Below are positions 1-8,952 of a stretch of DNA of 64,000 bases, in pieces. The notes beneath the pieces are model-generated. The model saw only the letters and a program-made list of their open reading frames with translations. It made no database searches and had not been told where the DNA came from. Within the stretch, counting starts at the first letter, position 1. Each line of letters starts with the position of its first letter. The position numbers and the translations under genes are program-made. This DNA comes from JBEISR01 sp044371425 (GTDB taxonomy: Bacteria; Planctomycetota; Planctomycetia; Pirellulales; Pirellulaceae). Location: assembly GCA_044371425.1 (NCBI GenBank), contig JBILTR010000001.1, positions 62,001-126,000 on the forward strand. The letters are read 5' to 3'.

Positions 1-377
1 ATCCATCCAATCGGCTGACACCTTGGGGCGATTGGCGGGAAGATGCGATCGATACACTGATCCATTTTCCACTGGATCGTTGCGATTGGCGCCACACCAA
101 CAGCCATCGACTCGATCTAGTCCGTTTGCCGCCCCAGCAGTCGATCGACTGGGATCGGCCCAACGAGGGAGGAAGAGGTTATCGAATCGATGGAAAGGTG
201 CTTCCGGTGGACGAGCGGAGTTTCGCTCACTGGAACACCGACCCATGGCGATTCGATCAGGGAGGCGGTGGTCAACAGCTGGGCAGCGGCACCGTCTACC
301 TCCTGCCGCTCTACATGGGGCTCTACCACCGAATGTTCACTCTGGAAGATGACAACTCCAATCGATCGCAGCGATGA
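1..377 (+). CDS. C-terminal part of an unrecognised protein (runs off the window start)
   Basis: An open frame enters from the left edge (first full codon at position 3) and stops with TGA at 375-377, giving about 124 residues with no start in view. The end of the protein is rich in Trp, Gly and aromatic residues (WNTDPWRFDQGGGG, then YLLPLYMGLYHRM), which looks like real protein sequence rather than a shadow frame. I recognise the style from uncharacterised planctomycete proteins but cannot name a domain. It converges on the DUF2079 gene, with 185 bases between the stops. Function unknown. Confidence 0.55.
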   Translation, partial: PSNRLTPWGDWREDAIDTLIHFPLDRCDWRHTNSHRLDLVRLPPQQSIDWDRPNEGGRGYRIDGKVLPVDERSFAHWNTDPWRFDQGGGGQQLGSGTVYLLPLYMGLYHRMFTLEDDNSNRSQR

Positions 378-562
378 AGCCATCGCATTCGTGTTGGATT
401 GTGCGAGTGGATCGTGCCGGTTCGTGGGTGATGCGATCGGGTTGGTGATGTCGTACCACCGAAAGAACTCGACATAGCGTCCGTGGCTTGCGCGCTCCAC
501 CAGGATTGCAACGCTTCGCCACGCCGGCGATCCACCTGCCGCTTGAATGGCTCGGCGATTCC

Positions 563-2575
563 TCAAGGCCGCTGCAGGACAGCGACCTGGTACTTCTGCT
601 CGACCAGAGTGAATCCGGCAGCGAGCGCCTCCTGAAGAAGCTCCTGGGTCTGCTGCGGCGACTGCTGGAAGGATTCCTGGAGGTCGAGCAGCAGGGTTTG
701 GTAGAGCAGAAGGGAGGTGGGGAGCGGAGAGGCAATCTGGTCGAGTTTTTTACGGCGTTCCCGATACTGCCCCACGGTCTCCAGTTCGGGAACGCCAACC
801 AAGCCGGCTGCCAACCTTCCGGTGGCAAGGACAGGCTGATTGGCCTGACGCAGTCGCGACTGCCAGTTGGCGATCCACTGCCCGTCGGGTTGCGACGCGC
901 GGCGCAGGGCACTGTCGGATGGATAGCTGCGCGCTTCGACATCGGTCAGTGTGGGAGAACTCCAGGGGAGCTGCCCCAGAAAGAGACTGAGGACAGCCGC
1001 GCAGGCGACTCCGCAGAGCGCGGCGTTCCAGGGTTTTCGGGAGGCTGCCGGTCGGCTGCTGGTGGTGACCGCCGCCGCAACCAGCATTGGCAGCAGGGTG
1101 CTGGGGTACTGGAATCCAAGGCTTTTTGCTGGAACATGGTCCCAGACCAAAAGGACTCCCAGTGGAAGCATCGCTGGTCCCCAGTGTTGGATCCCCTTCC
1201 AACCTCCCCAGGGCAACCAGGGAAGCATCAAGGCCAGCACGAAGCAAAGGCTGCGCCAGTGCAGAAGTTGGCCCCAAAAGGCCTGGGGCTTCCGCAGCGG
1301 TGAAAGGACGATCTGCCAAGGGGTATCGCCGAGTGCTGCAAATCTGGCTGTCTGGAACTCGGCCATCCCGCTCCAGCGGTAAATCGCCAGAAACCCAAAC
1401 ACGGCGCTCACAGAGACCCCGGCCCAGGTTTGCCATCGGATGCGGGATGCTCTTGAATCCTTCCCCTGCGATCGCCAGTCGGTCCACCAGCCGGCGATCG
1501 CCTGCCCTGCCGTCCAGACGGCGATGGCGACGACGACCGTTTCCTCCATCGAGGCGGCTAGCAAGGCGGCGGCTAAGGCCCATCCTGCCTTGCCGCGTTC
1601 CACCAGCCACCATGCGGCCAGCAGCAATGGGATCGCCAAGGTCACTGGATGCCAGCCGTAGGTGTACGCCAGATTCATCTGCGACACACTGGGATGCAGC
1701 AGCCAACTGGCACCCCAAAGCAGCGACGGCCAAACGGACAGGCCCACGGCGCGCGAGGCCAGATAGACCAACCATCCACCGGCGGCCAGACAGAAGCCTT
1801 GGAGCGCGAAGAAAAGATCGGCCGAGGGCCATGCCTTCCACAGAGGAACCAACAGCAAAAGTCCTGGATTGAAATGGTCCCAGAACGGAGGCAACGTCGG
1901 CGATTCCATCAACCAGCCGCGCCCACTGGCGGTGTGGACGACGCGCTGCGCGAAATGGCCAAAATCGTTGTACCCCAGCCGATGATCGATCGCTGCCTGG
2001 TGCGATTGATGCCAGAACCAGCATCCTTGAACGATCGAGGCAGCGGCGATCAAACCATTAGCGATCCACTTGGGAGATCCCTCCAGTCGCTGGACGATCC
2101 TCTCAGAGAGGACGCCAAAGGCCAGCGTCGTCCAGCATGCGATCCAGAAGAGTTCCAGATAGCTTCCGACCGTCGTCACCTCCAGGTTCATCATCGATGC
2201 AACGGCCAAAAGACCGCTGGGGGCAGCGGCGATCGCCAGCGCCAAGATCGATCGGGTGATTGGTCTGGCGCTGCCGGCCTGACCGACCGCCAGCAGCCAG
2301 AGGATTGCGATAAGCGAAGGAAAGAGAAACAACGTCGCTGGGGCGGCCAGCGCCTCCTGCCATCGCGGTACGAAGGAAAGTGTGTTGTACAGAAGAACTA
2401 GGTGATGGCGTGTAGACAGTCCGCTGACGACGACGATCCATAGCAGCGCGACACAAAGAGCGGCTGCCCACGCCATGCGATTCGCCCCTCGCGATCGCGT
2501 GGCACACTCCGCTTCCGTGGTCACCATGCTATCCACACGTTCTTCCTCAGGCGGACCTTGTCGAAGCCGGCTCAT
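563..2575 (-). CDS. DUF2079 family multi-pass membrane protein
   Basis: A 670-residue integral membrane protein with about a dozen hydrophobic segments. After a charged N-terminus the first segment is at about residues 34-54; the central part (about 190-330) carries the family-like stretch with YNDFGHFAQR, FWDHFNPGLLLLVPLW and AYTYGWHPVT. The layout resembles GT-C-fold glycosyltransferases, so a lipid-linked sugar substrate is possible, but the family has no proven reaction. The C-terminal 130 residues are soluble and Gln-rich. ATG at 2575 is preferred over the adjacent GTG because GGAGA lies six bases upstream. No partner gene is evident. Confidence 0.8.
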   Translation of the reverse strand: MSRLRQGPPEEERVDSMVTTEAECATRSRGANRMAWAAALCVALLWIVVVSGLSTRHHLVLLYNTLSFVPRWQEALAAPATLFLFPSLIAILWLLAVGQAGSARPITRSILALAIAAAPSGLLAVASMMNLEVTTVGSYLELFWIACWTTLAFGVLSERIVQRLEGSPKWIANGLIAAASIVQGCWFWHQSHQAAIDHRLGYNDFGHFAQRVVHTASGRGWLMESPTLPPFWDHFNPGLLLLVPLWKAWPSADLFFALQGFCLAAGGWLVYLASRAVGLSVWPSLLWGASWLLHPSVSQMNLAYTYGWHPVTLAIPLLLAAWWLVERGKAGWALAAALLAASMEETVVVAIAVWTAGQAIAGWWTDWRSQGKDSRASRIRWQTWAGVSVSAVFGFLAIYRWSGMAEFQTARFAALGDTPWQIVLSPLRKPQAFWGQLLHWRSLCFVLALMLPWLPWGGWKGIQHWGPAMLPLGVLLVWDHVPAKSLGFQYPSTLLPMLVAAAVTTSSRPAASRKPWNAALCGVACAAVLSLFLGQLPWSSPTLTDVEARSYPSDSALRRASQPDGQWIANWQSRLRQANQPVLATGRLAAGLVGVPELETVGQYRERRKKLDQIASPLPTSLLLYQTLLLDLQESFQQSPQQTQELLQEALAAGFTLVEQKYQVAVLQRP

Positions 2576-2718
2576 CACGTCTCCATTTCGCGGCGGCGAT
2601 CCCAGGACATCGATACCAGTCGAAAGTCGATGCCGAGCCTTGATGGGGATCGAGGAAACGATATCAGAAAAGCCATGGAGTCGGCCAATCGCCGGTCAGG
2701 CACCGCCGCCGATCGATG

Positions 2719-3252
2719 CTAGAGCGATTCGATTTTCCCAAAGAGATGACCACCCACGGCATCGTGCGACCAAGTCCCAGCATACTTGCCGTCGTGCAGG
2801 ACTACCCTTGCAGAAAAAGTCCCCATCCCTGGGATCGTGAATTTCTCCAGAGAGATGACCGGCGTATTGCCGCTCCACTGGATCGGTAGCGCCAGCGGCA
2901 GCGACACATCCTTCCCTCCATACTGAATCCGGCAGATCAGCATCCAAAGATCGCCATCGGGCAGCTTTTTGGCGCTCTTGATCTCATAGGTCTCCGGCTG
3001 AAGATCATTCAGCGGCTTGCCGTCGATCGTGAAGTGGCCTACCAGCTTGACGTTGGTCAGCATCTTCGTCAGTCGCTCGTAGCGCACCTCCTGGGGAAGC
3101 ACCTCTTCGCCCAGTCCATCGACGGGGGCCTCTTGCGTCGATTCCTGTGCGACCAGGGGTCGATCTGGGAGACCGACTGCAAGGGAGAGGAAGGTAACCA
3201 GAGCCCAGGTGGAAGTGGATGTAGGGAACGAAAAACAGCGAAGGATGGCCAT
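2719..3252 (-). CDS. Small exported protein of unknown function
   Basis: A 177-residue protein. The start is set by AAGGAG eight bases before ATG 3252; the open frame extends far upstream but has no comparable ribosome site. Residues 1-36 form a signal peptide (MAILRCFSF, hydrophobic core, cleavage near VAQ-ES). The mature part has an alternating beta-rich pattern (LVGHFTIDGK, MLICRIQYGGKDVSLPLALPI, HDGKYAGTWSHDAVGGHLFGKI), consistent with a small beta-barrel or beta-sandwich. No domain recognised. It lies 292 bases downstream of the SDR gene on the same strand; its own signals suggest a separate transcript is possible. Confidence 0.7.
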   Translation of the reverse strand: MAILRCFSFPTSTSTWALVTFLSLAVGLPDRPLVAQESTQEAPVDGLGEEVLPQEVRYERLTKMLTNVKLVGHFTIDGKPLNDLQPETYEIKSAKKLPDGDLWMLICRIQYGGKDVSLPLALPIQWSGNTPVISLEKFTIPGMGTFSARVVLHDGKYAGTWSHDAVGGHLFGKIESL

Positions 3253-3544
3253 ATCGATCGCTCCTTGTAGCAAGAGGAAGAAAGAAACCATGGATAGCTT
3301 GCCGTTGGGAAAGCGGCGAATGTTGCCATTGTAGGGTAGAGGTGCATCGTCCGCCAAAGCTTCCCCGAAATGGGATCGCCATGAAGGTTGCTGCCGGTCG
3401 CTGGAGTTGCATCGAAGGTGGTGGAAGATGCTGTCCACCATCGTGGGGTGAGCCAGCCCCGGATGCGTGGCCTGGAACGAGGAAAGGGAGCACTGCAGGC
3501 TGCAGTGGCATCGAAGCTTGAGGAAGGCTTCAGCGATGCTGGGG

Positions 3545-4360
3545 TCAGGTCGCGCTACCATGGCGATGCGCGGGATGCGCCAGGCCATCGCTGACCGGTC
3601 CGGAACGAATGAGCCGGCCACCTTCGAGCGCCAGGCAATGGCCGGTGGTGAACGACTGCTCGATCAGGAAGCAGGCTGCCTGAGCGAAATCGTCGGGAGT
3701 GCCTTCTCGCTGGACCAGCGACTGTTCGACCAAAGCCCGGGTCACCTCGGGGCTGACTCCCGGCTGCATCAGGATCGGCCCCGGCAGGATCGCGTTGACT
3801 CGCACCTTCGGATTCCGTTCGGCCAGTTCGATCGCCAGGGTGCGCGTCAGCGTAGGGATCGCTCCTTTGCTGGTCAGGTAGGCGATGTGGTCGCTGTAGG
3901 GGCGATCGCATGCCCATTCGCCGACCAGCACCAGACTACCCCCCTGCTCTTGCCGAGTCATCGCGAGACCGAAGTGCTTCGCGATGAGGAAGCTTCCCAG
4001 CACATTGACCTCCCACTGCCGTCGCATCAGATCGACCGATGTTTCCACCAGGGGGGCGGCATCCCAGATCGCCGCGCATGCCACGACCGCATCGATGCGT
4101 CCAAAATGATCCCCGATCGCACCGACCCACGACTCCACATCCCGCTCCGACTCCACCGGCCCCGACAGCCACAGCAGTTCCTCCGATTCCATCGCTGGGT
4201 GATGCCATTGCCTTTGGGACTCTGGAATCGGTCGATGGGAGTGCAAGGCCAAGCGGTAGCCACGTCGTGCCAGATGCTCCGCTACCACCCGTCCCACACG
4301 CGGCGCCACACTTCCGGTCACGAGCGCTACCGGTTTGTCGTTTCCCTGAACTTTCACCAC
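3545..4360 (-). CDS. SDR-family oxidoreductase, pteridine-reductase (FolM)-like
   Basis: A 271-residue short-chain dehydrogenase/reductase, presumably NAD(P)H-dependent. The Rossmann motif is near the N-terminus (VTGSVAPRVG), the catalytic YxxxK is in IAYLTSKGA, and the late motif RVNAILPGPI is present. The usual catalytic Ser, 13 residues before the Tyr, is replaced by Glu (VGEWACDRPYSDHIAY). In FolM and PTR1 pteridine reductases this position is Asp, and ITDYVVERGSDKHIAY in FolM aligns well, so reduction of a pterin is the best guess. No folate gene is adjacent. Its 5' end lies opposite the non-coding region before the TolC-like gene on the other strand. Confidence 0.8.
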   Translation of the reverse strand: MVKVQGNDKPVALVTGSVAPRVGRVVAEHLARRGYRLALHSHRPIPESQRQWHHPAMESEELLWLSGPVESERDVESWVGAIGDHFGRIDAVVACAAIWDAAPLVETSVDLMRRQWEVNVLGSFLIAKHFGLAMTRQEQGGSLVLVGEWACDRPYSDHIAYLTSKGAIPTLTRTLAIELAERNPKVRVNAILPGPILMQPGVSPEVTRALVEQSLVQREGTPDDFAQAACFLIEQSFTTGHCLALEGGRLIRSGPVSDGLAHPAHRHGSAT

Positions 4361-4660
4361 GGCAACCTTCCCTTCCTTCCAACAGGATTCCGAGTCCTAC
4401 TATCGTATGGACCTGTCCAATCCAACCGGAAGGATGGGCCAAGACTCAGGGGAATTCCGAGGATCGCGATGCAGTCTGGCTTCCGGAACGCCCCAAAGCT
4501 GTCATTGCCAAACTGGGATGCCTCTGGCGGTGGAAACGAATTGGATGGCCCTGGGCGCCTCTTGGGTTCGATTGAATACAAGGGTCCGGGATGCGAGGAC
4601 TCGGTACGGTTCGCAAGCGAAGCGTCTCGAAAGGTGGAACATAGCGGGGTGGAAATCAGC

Positions 4661-6079
4661 ATGGACCAGCAGCGACACCTGAAAAATCGAGGGCCGAAGC
4701 AGCTTCGCGAAGGATTTCGTCGCGTGGATGCACTTGGCGTGAGTCGATGGCGGTTTCCGCCTCGTCGCGTCGCCGTGGCACTCGGTTGGATGGTCGCTGC
4801 GGCCGCATGTCCAGCGTGGGCTCAGGAAGGGTTGGGACAAGTGCCGCCCCTCACGGAAGGAACGGTTGCGTCCCCTGCGGAAGGGACGGAGGTTCGCGCC
4901 CTCTGGACGCTGCAGTCGCTGACGGAACAGGCGATGCAGCGGCATCCCGCGCTGCTTCAGCAGCAGGCCAATCTCCAATCGCTCTCCGGGAGGTACTGGC
5001 AGGTGGGGATTCAGCCCAATCCGATCGTCGGTTATGAGGGACAGCAGTTGGGATCGGGAGGGCTGGCGGAACAAGATGGGATCGCTGTGGGTCAGGAGGT
5101 GGTGCGTCCGATCAAGTTGAGGAGTCAGCGGGAAGTGGTGGCAGCGGAGATGGCCAAGGCCAGGCAGCAGCTCTCTGTCATTCGGCAGAGGGTGGCGACC
5201 GATGTGCGAATCGCCTACTACGATCTTCTGGTGGCTAGGCGTCGCGAGCAGGTGGCTGCCGACTTGGTGCGGATCAGCCAGCAGGGCGAGTCGGCGGCGC
5301 GGCAGTTGGTGGAGGCGAAGGAGGTGGGGAAGGCTGATTTGCTGCAGGCGTCGATCGAGGCGCAGCAGGCGTTGATCGCCAAAGAGACCGCCACGAATCG
5401 GGCTCAGGCTGCTTGGCAGGTGCTAGCCACGCTCGCGGGACTGGATCCCCAGTTTCCCGAAGCGGTCGATGGGACGCTGGAAGCCGCGCCGCAGGAATTC
5501 GTCTTCGAAACCTTGCTGGCACAGCTTCGCACCGCCAGCCCGGAAATCGCTGTCGCGGTCGCGGAGATCGAACGAGCCCAGCGAACGCTGGCCCGAGAGC
5601 AGGTGGTGCCTCGACCCAACGTCACGGTCAATGGTCTGGTCAATTACCGGGACAACGGCATCGGCGGAAGGTCGGATGGAGGCGTCGCAGTCTCTTTGCC
5701 TCTGCCGGTGTGGAATCGCAATCAGGGAGCGATTCGTGAGGCGTATCATCAACTGCAGGCAGCGCAGCACGCCCTAGCCAGACTAGAACAACAGCTCACC
5801 GTGCGTCTGGCGCCGGTCATGGAACGCTATCGGAACAGCCTGGTGCAGTACCAGCGCTACCAGGAACAGATCCTGCCTGCGGCCAGTGAGGCATTGGAGC
5901 TGAGTCGTCGCGCGTATGCGGCAGGGGAGCAAGGGTACGTCAACTACTTGACCGCCCAGCGCACGTACGTCCAGACCAACCTCAATTTCCTCGATACCCT
6001 GCGGGAGCTTCGCCAGTCGGAGGCCCTGCTGGAGGGCATGCTGCTGGAGGGGAGCTTTTCCGAACTGACAGGACCTTGA
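4661..6079 (+). CDS. TolC/CzcC-type outer membrane efflux protein
   Basis: A 472-residue outer-membrane channel subunit of a tripartite export system. The N-terminus has a signal peptide after a basic stretch (RRVAVALGWMVAAAACPAWAQ). Two OEP repeats follow, with long Gln/Ala/Arg-rich helices (for example LLQQQANLQSLSGRYWQVGIQPNPIVGYE and a second helix pair after SDGGVAVSLPLPVWNRNQGAIREA). The PxPVWNRNQG motif is typical of CusC/CzcC-like proteins. The same frame stays open upstream to 3467, but that part is antisense to the SDR gene and reads as noise. No inner-membrane pump is adjacent; the DevBCA-like exporter at 52-58 kb is one possible client. Confidence 0.85.
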   Translation: MDQQRHLKNRGPKQLREGFRRVDALGVSRWRFPPRRVAVALGWMVAAAACPAWAQEGLGQVPPLTEGTVASPAEGTEVRALWTLQSLTEQAMQRHPALLQQQANLQSLSGRYWQVGIQPNPIVGYEGQQLGSGGLAEQDGIAVGQEVVRPIKLRSQREVVAAEMAKARQQLSVIRQRVATDVRIAYYDLLVARRREQVAADLVRISQQGESAARQLVEAKEVGKADLLQASIEAQQALIAKETATNRAQAAWQVLATLAGLDPQFPEAVDGTLEAAPQEFVFETLLAQLRTASPEIAVAVAEIERAQRTLAREQVVPRPNVTVNGLVNYRDNGIGGRSDGGVAVSLPLPVWNRNQGAIREAYHQLQAAQHALARLEQQLTVRLAPVMERYRNSLVQYQRYQEQILPAASEALELSRRAYAAGEQGYVNYLTAQRTYVQTNLNFLDTLRELRQSEALLEGMLLEGSFSELTGP

Positions 6080-6319
6080 TCGATCGCCCTGGTGGTTTCC
6101 TGGAGCCGCTTCCAGCGCCACGGGGATTGCGGATCCTGCGGGGCCCAAGGAGAGAGCTTCTTGGTGGCAAGTTGCAGGAACCGACCTTTCCCTCGATCCA
6201 TCCAACGTGCAGAATCAGGGCGCCGGATTGTTGATCCGAGCCAATGACCGGGACGCCATCCCGATCGTTTGGGTTCCCTACCGTCGCGAAAGACTGATGC
6301 ACCTTTGGAAACGCAACCG

Positions 6320-7447
6320 ATGATCGATGATCGCTGGGAGTGGGCCGAGCGGGAGTCGATGCTGCTGGCTCCCTATGCCTTTTCCAGTTTGGCGAGCCGA
6401 GGCCGCGTCCACCCCGAACCGCTTCATCCTTACCGCGGTCCGTTTACACGCGACCGCGATCGCATCTTGCATTCGTCGGCGTTCCGGCGGCTCAGCGGCA
6501 AGATGCAGGTCTTCACGGGCGACATGGGTCTGTATCATCGCACGCGACTGACGCACACCCAGGAAGTCGCCTCGATCGCCCGCACCCTGGGACGCAGCCT
6601 GAGGCTGAACGAGGATCTGATCGAAGCGATGGCGCTTTTGCACGACATCGGTCACCCTCCGTTTGGTCACTGCGGCGAGGACGTGCTGGACGAGCAGATG
6701 CGGGGGGTGGGGGGATTCAGCCACAATGCGTTTGCTTTGGCGCTGGTACAGCAACTGGAACGTCGGTATCCCGATTTTCCTGGGCTGAATCTCTCCCTAG
6801 AGACGCTCGACGGCCAGACCCATCGCGCCGACAAACAATCGCCACAAGCGCCGTTGCTGGAGGCGCAGGTAGTCGATGCGGCGGACAGCATGACGTACGA
6901 CGCCCACGACGTCGACGATGCATGGAAACTAGGTTTGCTGGATGAGTCGGCTTTGGCAACCCAGAGGCTGGTCCAGCGAGCCTTGGATCGCGGGCCCAGG
7001 CCGCCTCAGCGGGAAGCCGATCGGCGACGCTTTTTGGTCCATTCCCTGATCGATCTTCAGGTGGCCGATTTCCTTCAGCACAACCGACCACGCCTGGAAT
7101 CGATCTCGTCGGCTCAGGAGGCGATGGACAGGAATCTTCGTCTGGAGTTGTCGCCGGAAATCGAAGCCGAGAAAAAGCTGTTGGAACGATTTTTGTTCGA
7201 ACAAGTGTATCGCCACCCCAAGCTGATCGCGATGCGCAATCGAGCGACGGATCGGCTGAGGCAGTTGTTCCTGCTGCTGGAGAATGCACCCGAACACCTT
7301 CCGGTGCGCTTCCAGAAACTCGCTCAGGAACATTCCGTGACCTGGGCGGTCGGTGCCTACCTAGCAGGGATGACCGATCAGTTCTGCGACGATCAGTACC
7401 TGCGGATGGTGGAAATGGGGCGCCGGCAGGCGGAAGACTGGGAGTGA
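6320..7447 (+). CDS. dgt: dGTPase-like deoxynucleoside triphosphate triphosphohydrolase (HD domain)
   Basis: A 375-residue cytosolic HD-domain enzyme of the dNTP triphosphohydrolase family, which splits dGTP or other dNTPs into deoxynucleoside and triphosphate. The N-terminal signature SSAFRRLSGKMQVF is followed by metal ligands: His79 in RLTHTQEV and His108-Asp109 in ALLHDIGHPPFGH. A later conserved block (DAADSMTYDAHDVDDAW) supplies the distal Asp. The length fits the shorter class of these proteins. Start choice: ATG 6320; an in-frame TTG at 6269 is possible but adds a low-complexity leader. Substrate preference cannot be read from the sequence. Confidence 0.88.
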   Translation: MIDDRWEWAERESMLLAPYAFSSLASRGRVHPEPLHPYRGPFTRDRDRILHSSAFRRLSGKMQVFTGDMGLYHRTRLTHTQEVASIARTLGRSLRLNEDLIEAMALLHDIGHPPFGHCGEDVLDEQMRGVGGFSHNAFALALVQQLERRYPDFPGLNLSLETLDGQTHRADKQSPQAPLLEAQVVDAADSMTYDAHDVDDAWKLGLLDESALATQRLVQRALDRGPRPPQREADRRRFLVHSLIDLQVADFLQHNRPRLESISSAQEAMDRNLRLELSPEIEAEKKLLERFLFEQVYRHPKLIAMRNRATDRLRQLFLLLENAPEHLPVRFQKLAQEHSVTWAVGAYLAGMTDQFCDDQYLRMVEMGRRQAEDWE

Positions 7448-7487
7448 TCGCAAGGCGAAGGCGTTTGCACGCTTCCACACAAACCGA

Positions 7488-8363
7488 TCAGCGCGATGGA
7501 TCCTTGGCCCGTGCAATCACAAAGTCCACTAGCGGCTGGCTTTGGAAAAATCCTTCCCACATGTTGTGTCCCTGTCCCGAAGCCACTTCCAGGTGGATCA
7601 GTCCCCCCTTACCTGCCTCGCGATAGCGTTTGGCCAAGGCCAGGGAATTGCTCTCCAGCGGAACCACTTGATCGATATCGCCGTGGATCAGGTGAACCGG
7701 TATCGATGCATCCAGCAACGCCTGGGCTTTTGCGATGGGGTTGTGCCGGTCCAGCTGATCGGCCAGCGATGTGGGGGAAAGATCGAACGCGCCTGCGGCG
7801 CGGTCCAAGCCAGGGTAAGCGCGCAGATCAAAGACCGGATAGATCCCTGCCAGCCCAGCGACGCGATCGGGTTGCTCCGCCGCCCAGGCCAGCATCCAAA
7901 GGCCCCCGCGACTTCTGGCCAGAAGGCATGGGCGATGGGAGAGGTGGTAGGTCGCGGTCAGATACCGATGCAGCTGGTCCAGTCCCTGCGTCCCCTTGGG
8001 GCTGCCATAGGCTTCCCCCACATCGATCCCCGCCACCGCAATCCCCGCCGCAAGAAATCGCTCATGCATCCATCGCTCATGCACGTCGGGATAGGGAGCC
8101 AGTGTGGGGGCATACATGACCCAGGGCTGCGGCTCCTTGCGGAGCTCTGGCTTGGGGAGCGCCAGGAAGGCGGGCTTTCCTTCCACAACAAGCGAAACTA
8201 CTTCGCCTGGAAGGTCTGCGATCCCGGGGGGAACCTGCTGCGCCGGCAGCGGCATGGCCCAGCCGATGATCACGACAAACCATGCGATCCTTCTCCCCGT
8301 CGACGGGGATACCCACCCTTTGGCGACCAGACCAACGACGCGATCCATCCAACCTTTCATCAT
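7488..8363 (-). CDS. Secreted alpha/beta hydrolase
   Basis: A 291-residue alpha/beta-hydrolase with an N-terminal signal segment (RRIAWFVVIIGWAMPLPAQQ). The nucleophile elbow is ARSRGG, a variant of GxSxG with Ala in the first position. The acid is probably in IHGDIDQVVP and the base is the His in SGQGHNMWEGF. Such proteins act on esters or peptides in the periplasm or outside the cell; the substrate is not predictable. Two ATGs (8363 and 8360) follow directly on GGAGGG, while ATG 8348 has a longer gap, so the exact start is uncertain by a few codons. It ends just downstream of, and convergent with, the dGTPase-like gene. Confidence 0.8.
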   Translation of the reverse strand: MMKGWMDRVVGLVAKGWVSPSTGRRIAWFVVIIGWAMPLPAQQVPPGIADLPGEVVSLVVEGKPAFLALPKPELRKEPQPWVMYAPTLAPYPDVHERWMHERFLAAGIAVAGIDVGEAYGSPKGTQGLDQLHRYLTATYHLSHRPCLLARSRGGLWMLAWAAEQPDRVAGLAGIYPVFDLRAYPGLDRAAGAFDLSPTSLADQLDRHNPIAKAQALLDASIPVHLIHGDIDQVVPLESNSLALAKRYREAGKGGLIHLEVASGQGHNMWEGFFQSQPLVDFVIARAKDPSR

Positions 8364-8464
8364 CCCTCCACGTTGGCGTCACGCCCTAGGACTGCTGGCC
8401 ATCGATCCCTCACCAAGTCCCCATCGTACCTCGCTAGGCGATGGCCTCCTACTCCCAGTATCTA

Positions 8465-8541
<77 letters not shown>

Positions 8542-8698
8542 AAAAGTCATTGGTTCTGGTGTGTTCGCGGTCGAGCCAATCTGGTTAGAAGACGTTGCGA
8601 GCGATCCTGCGCTCGGAGCCTCATGATCCTTCTCGCCCCTCGACCGACTCACACACCCTACCGGAACTTCGGTTTCACCCATAGGAAAAATCCCGTAG

Positions 8699-8832
8699 CC
8701 ACCATCGCCAGATGTTGGAAGATCCCGAAGCAAGACATCCCCCGCAATCCTGTAGCCACCATCGCCAGATGGTGGAAGATCCCGAAGCAAGACATCCCCC
8801 ACAATCCCGTAGCCACCATCGCCAGATGGTGG
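8699..8832. repeat. 57-bp tandem repeat, each unit with a CCACCATC-GCCA-GATGGTGG hairpin
   Basis: Three hairpins start at 8699, 8756 and 8813, exactly 57 bases apart. Each is an 8-bp perfect inverted repeat (CCACCATC/GATGGTGG) around GCCA; the first copy has one mismatch (GATGTTGG). The linker (AAGATCCCGAAGCAAGACA and following) is repeated in the first two units. The same 20-nt hairpin with the same GTAG lead-in occurs again at 22270 and 22390, so it is a dispersed family. It sits 120 bases upstream of the solute-binding lipoprotein gene. Confidence 0.95.
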
Positions 8833-8952
8833 ATGATTCGGAACCCTGGGCTGTCAGTGCCACCACGGTCGATTATGATCAGCCCTTGGGGTCCCCGGGT
8901 CAGGGGCCGAAGGGATCAGAGGCAACCGGCGGATTTCCTGGAGTTGGGTTCG

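Noticed and set aside
750..2024. A 424-residue open frame on the minus strand inside the DUF2079 gene
   Set aside because: It overlaps a clear membrane-protein gene in another frame of the same strand and has Arg/Ser/Gly-rich composition typical of a shadow frame in GC-rich DNA.
8699..8832. Regularly spaced palindromes considered as a CRISPR array
   Set aside because: The whole 57-bp unit repeats, so there are no unique spacers, and no cas genes are nearby.
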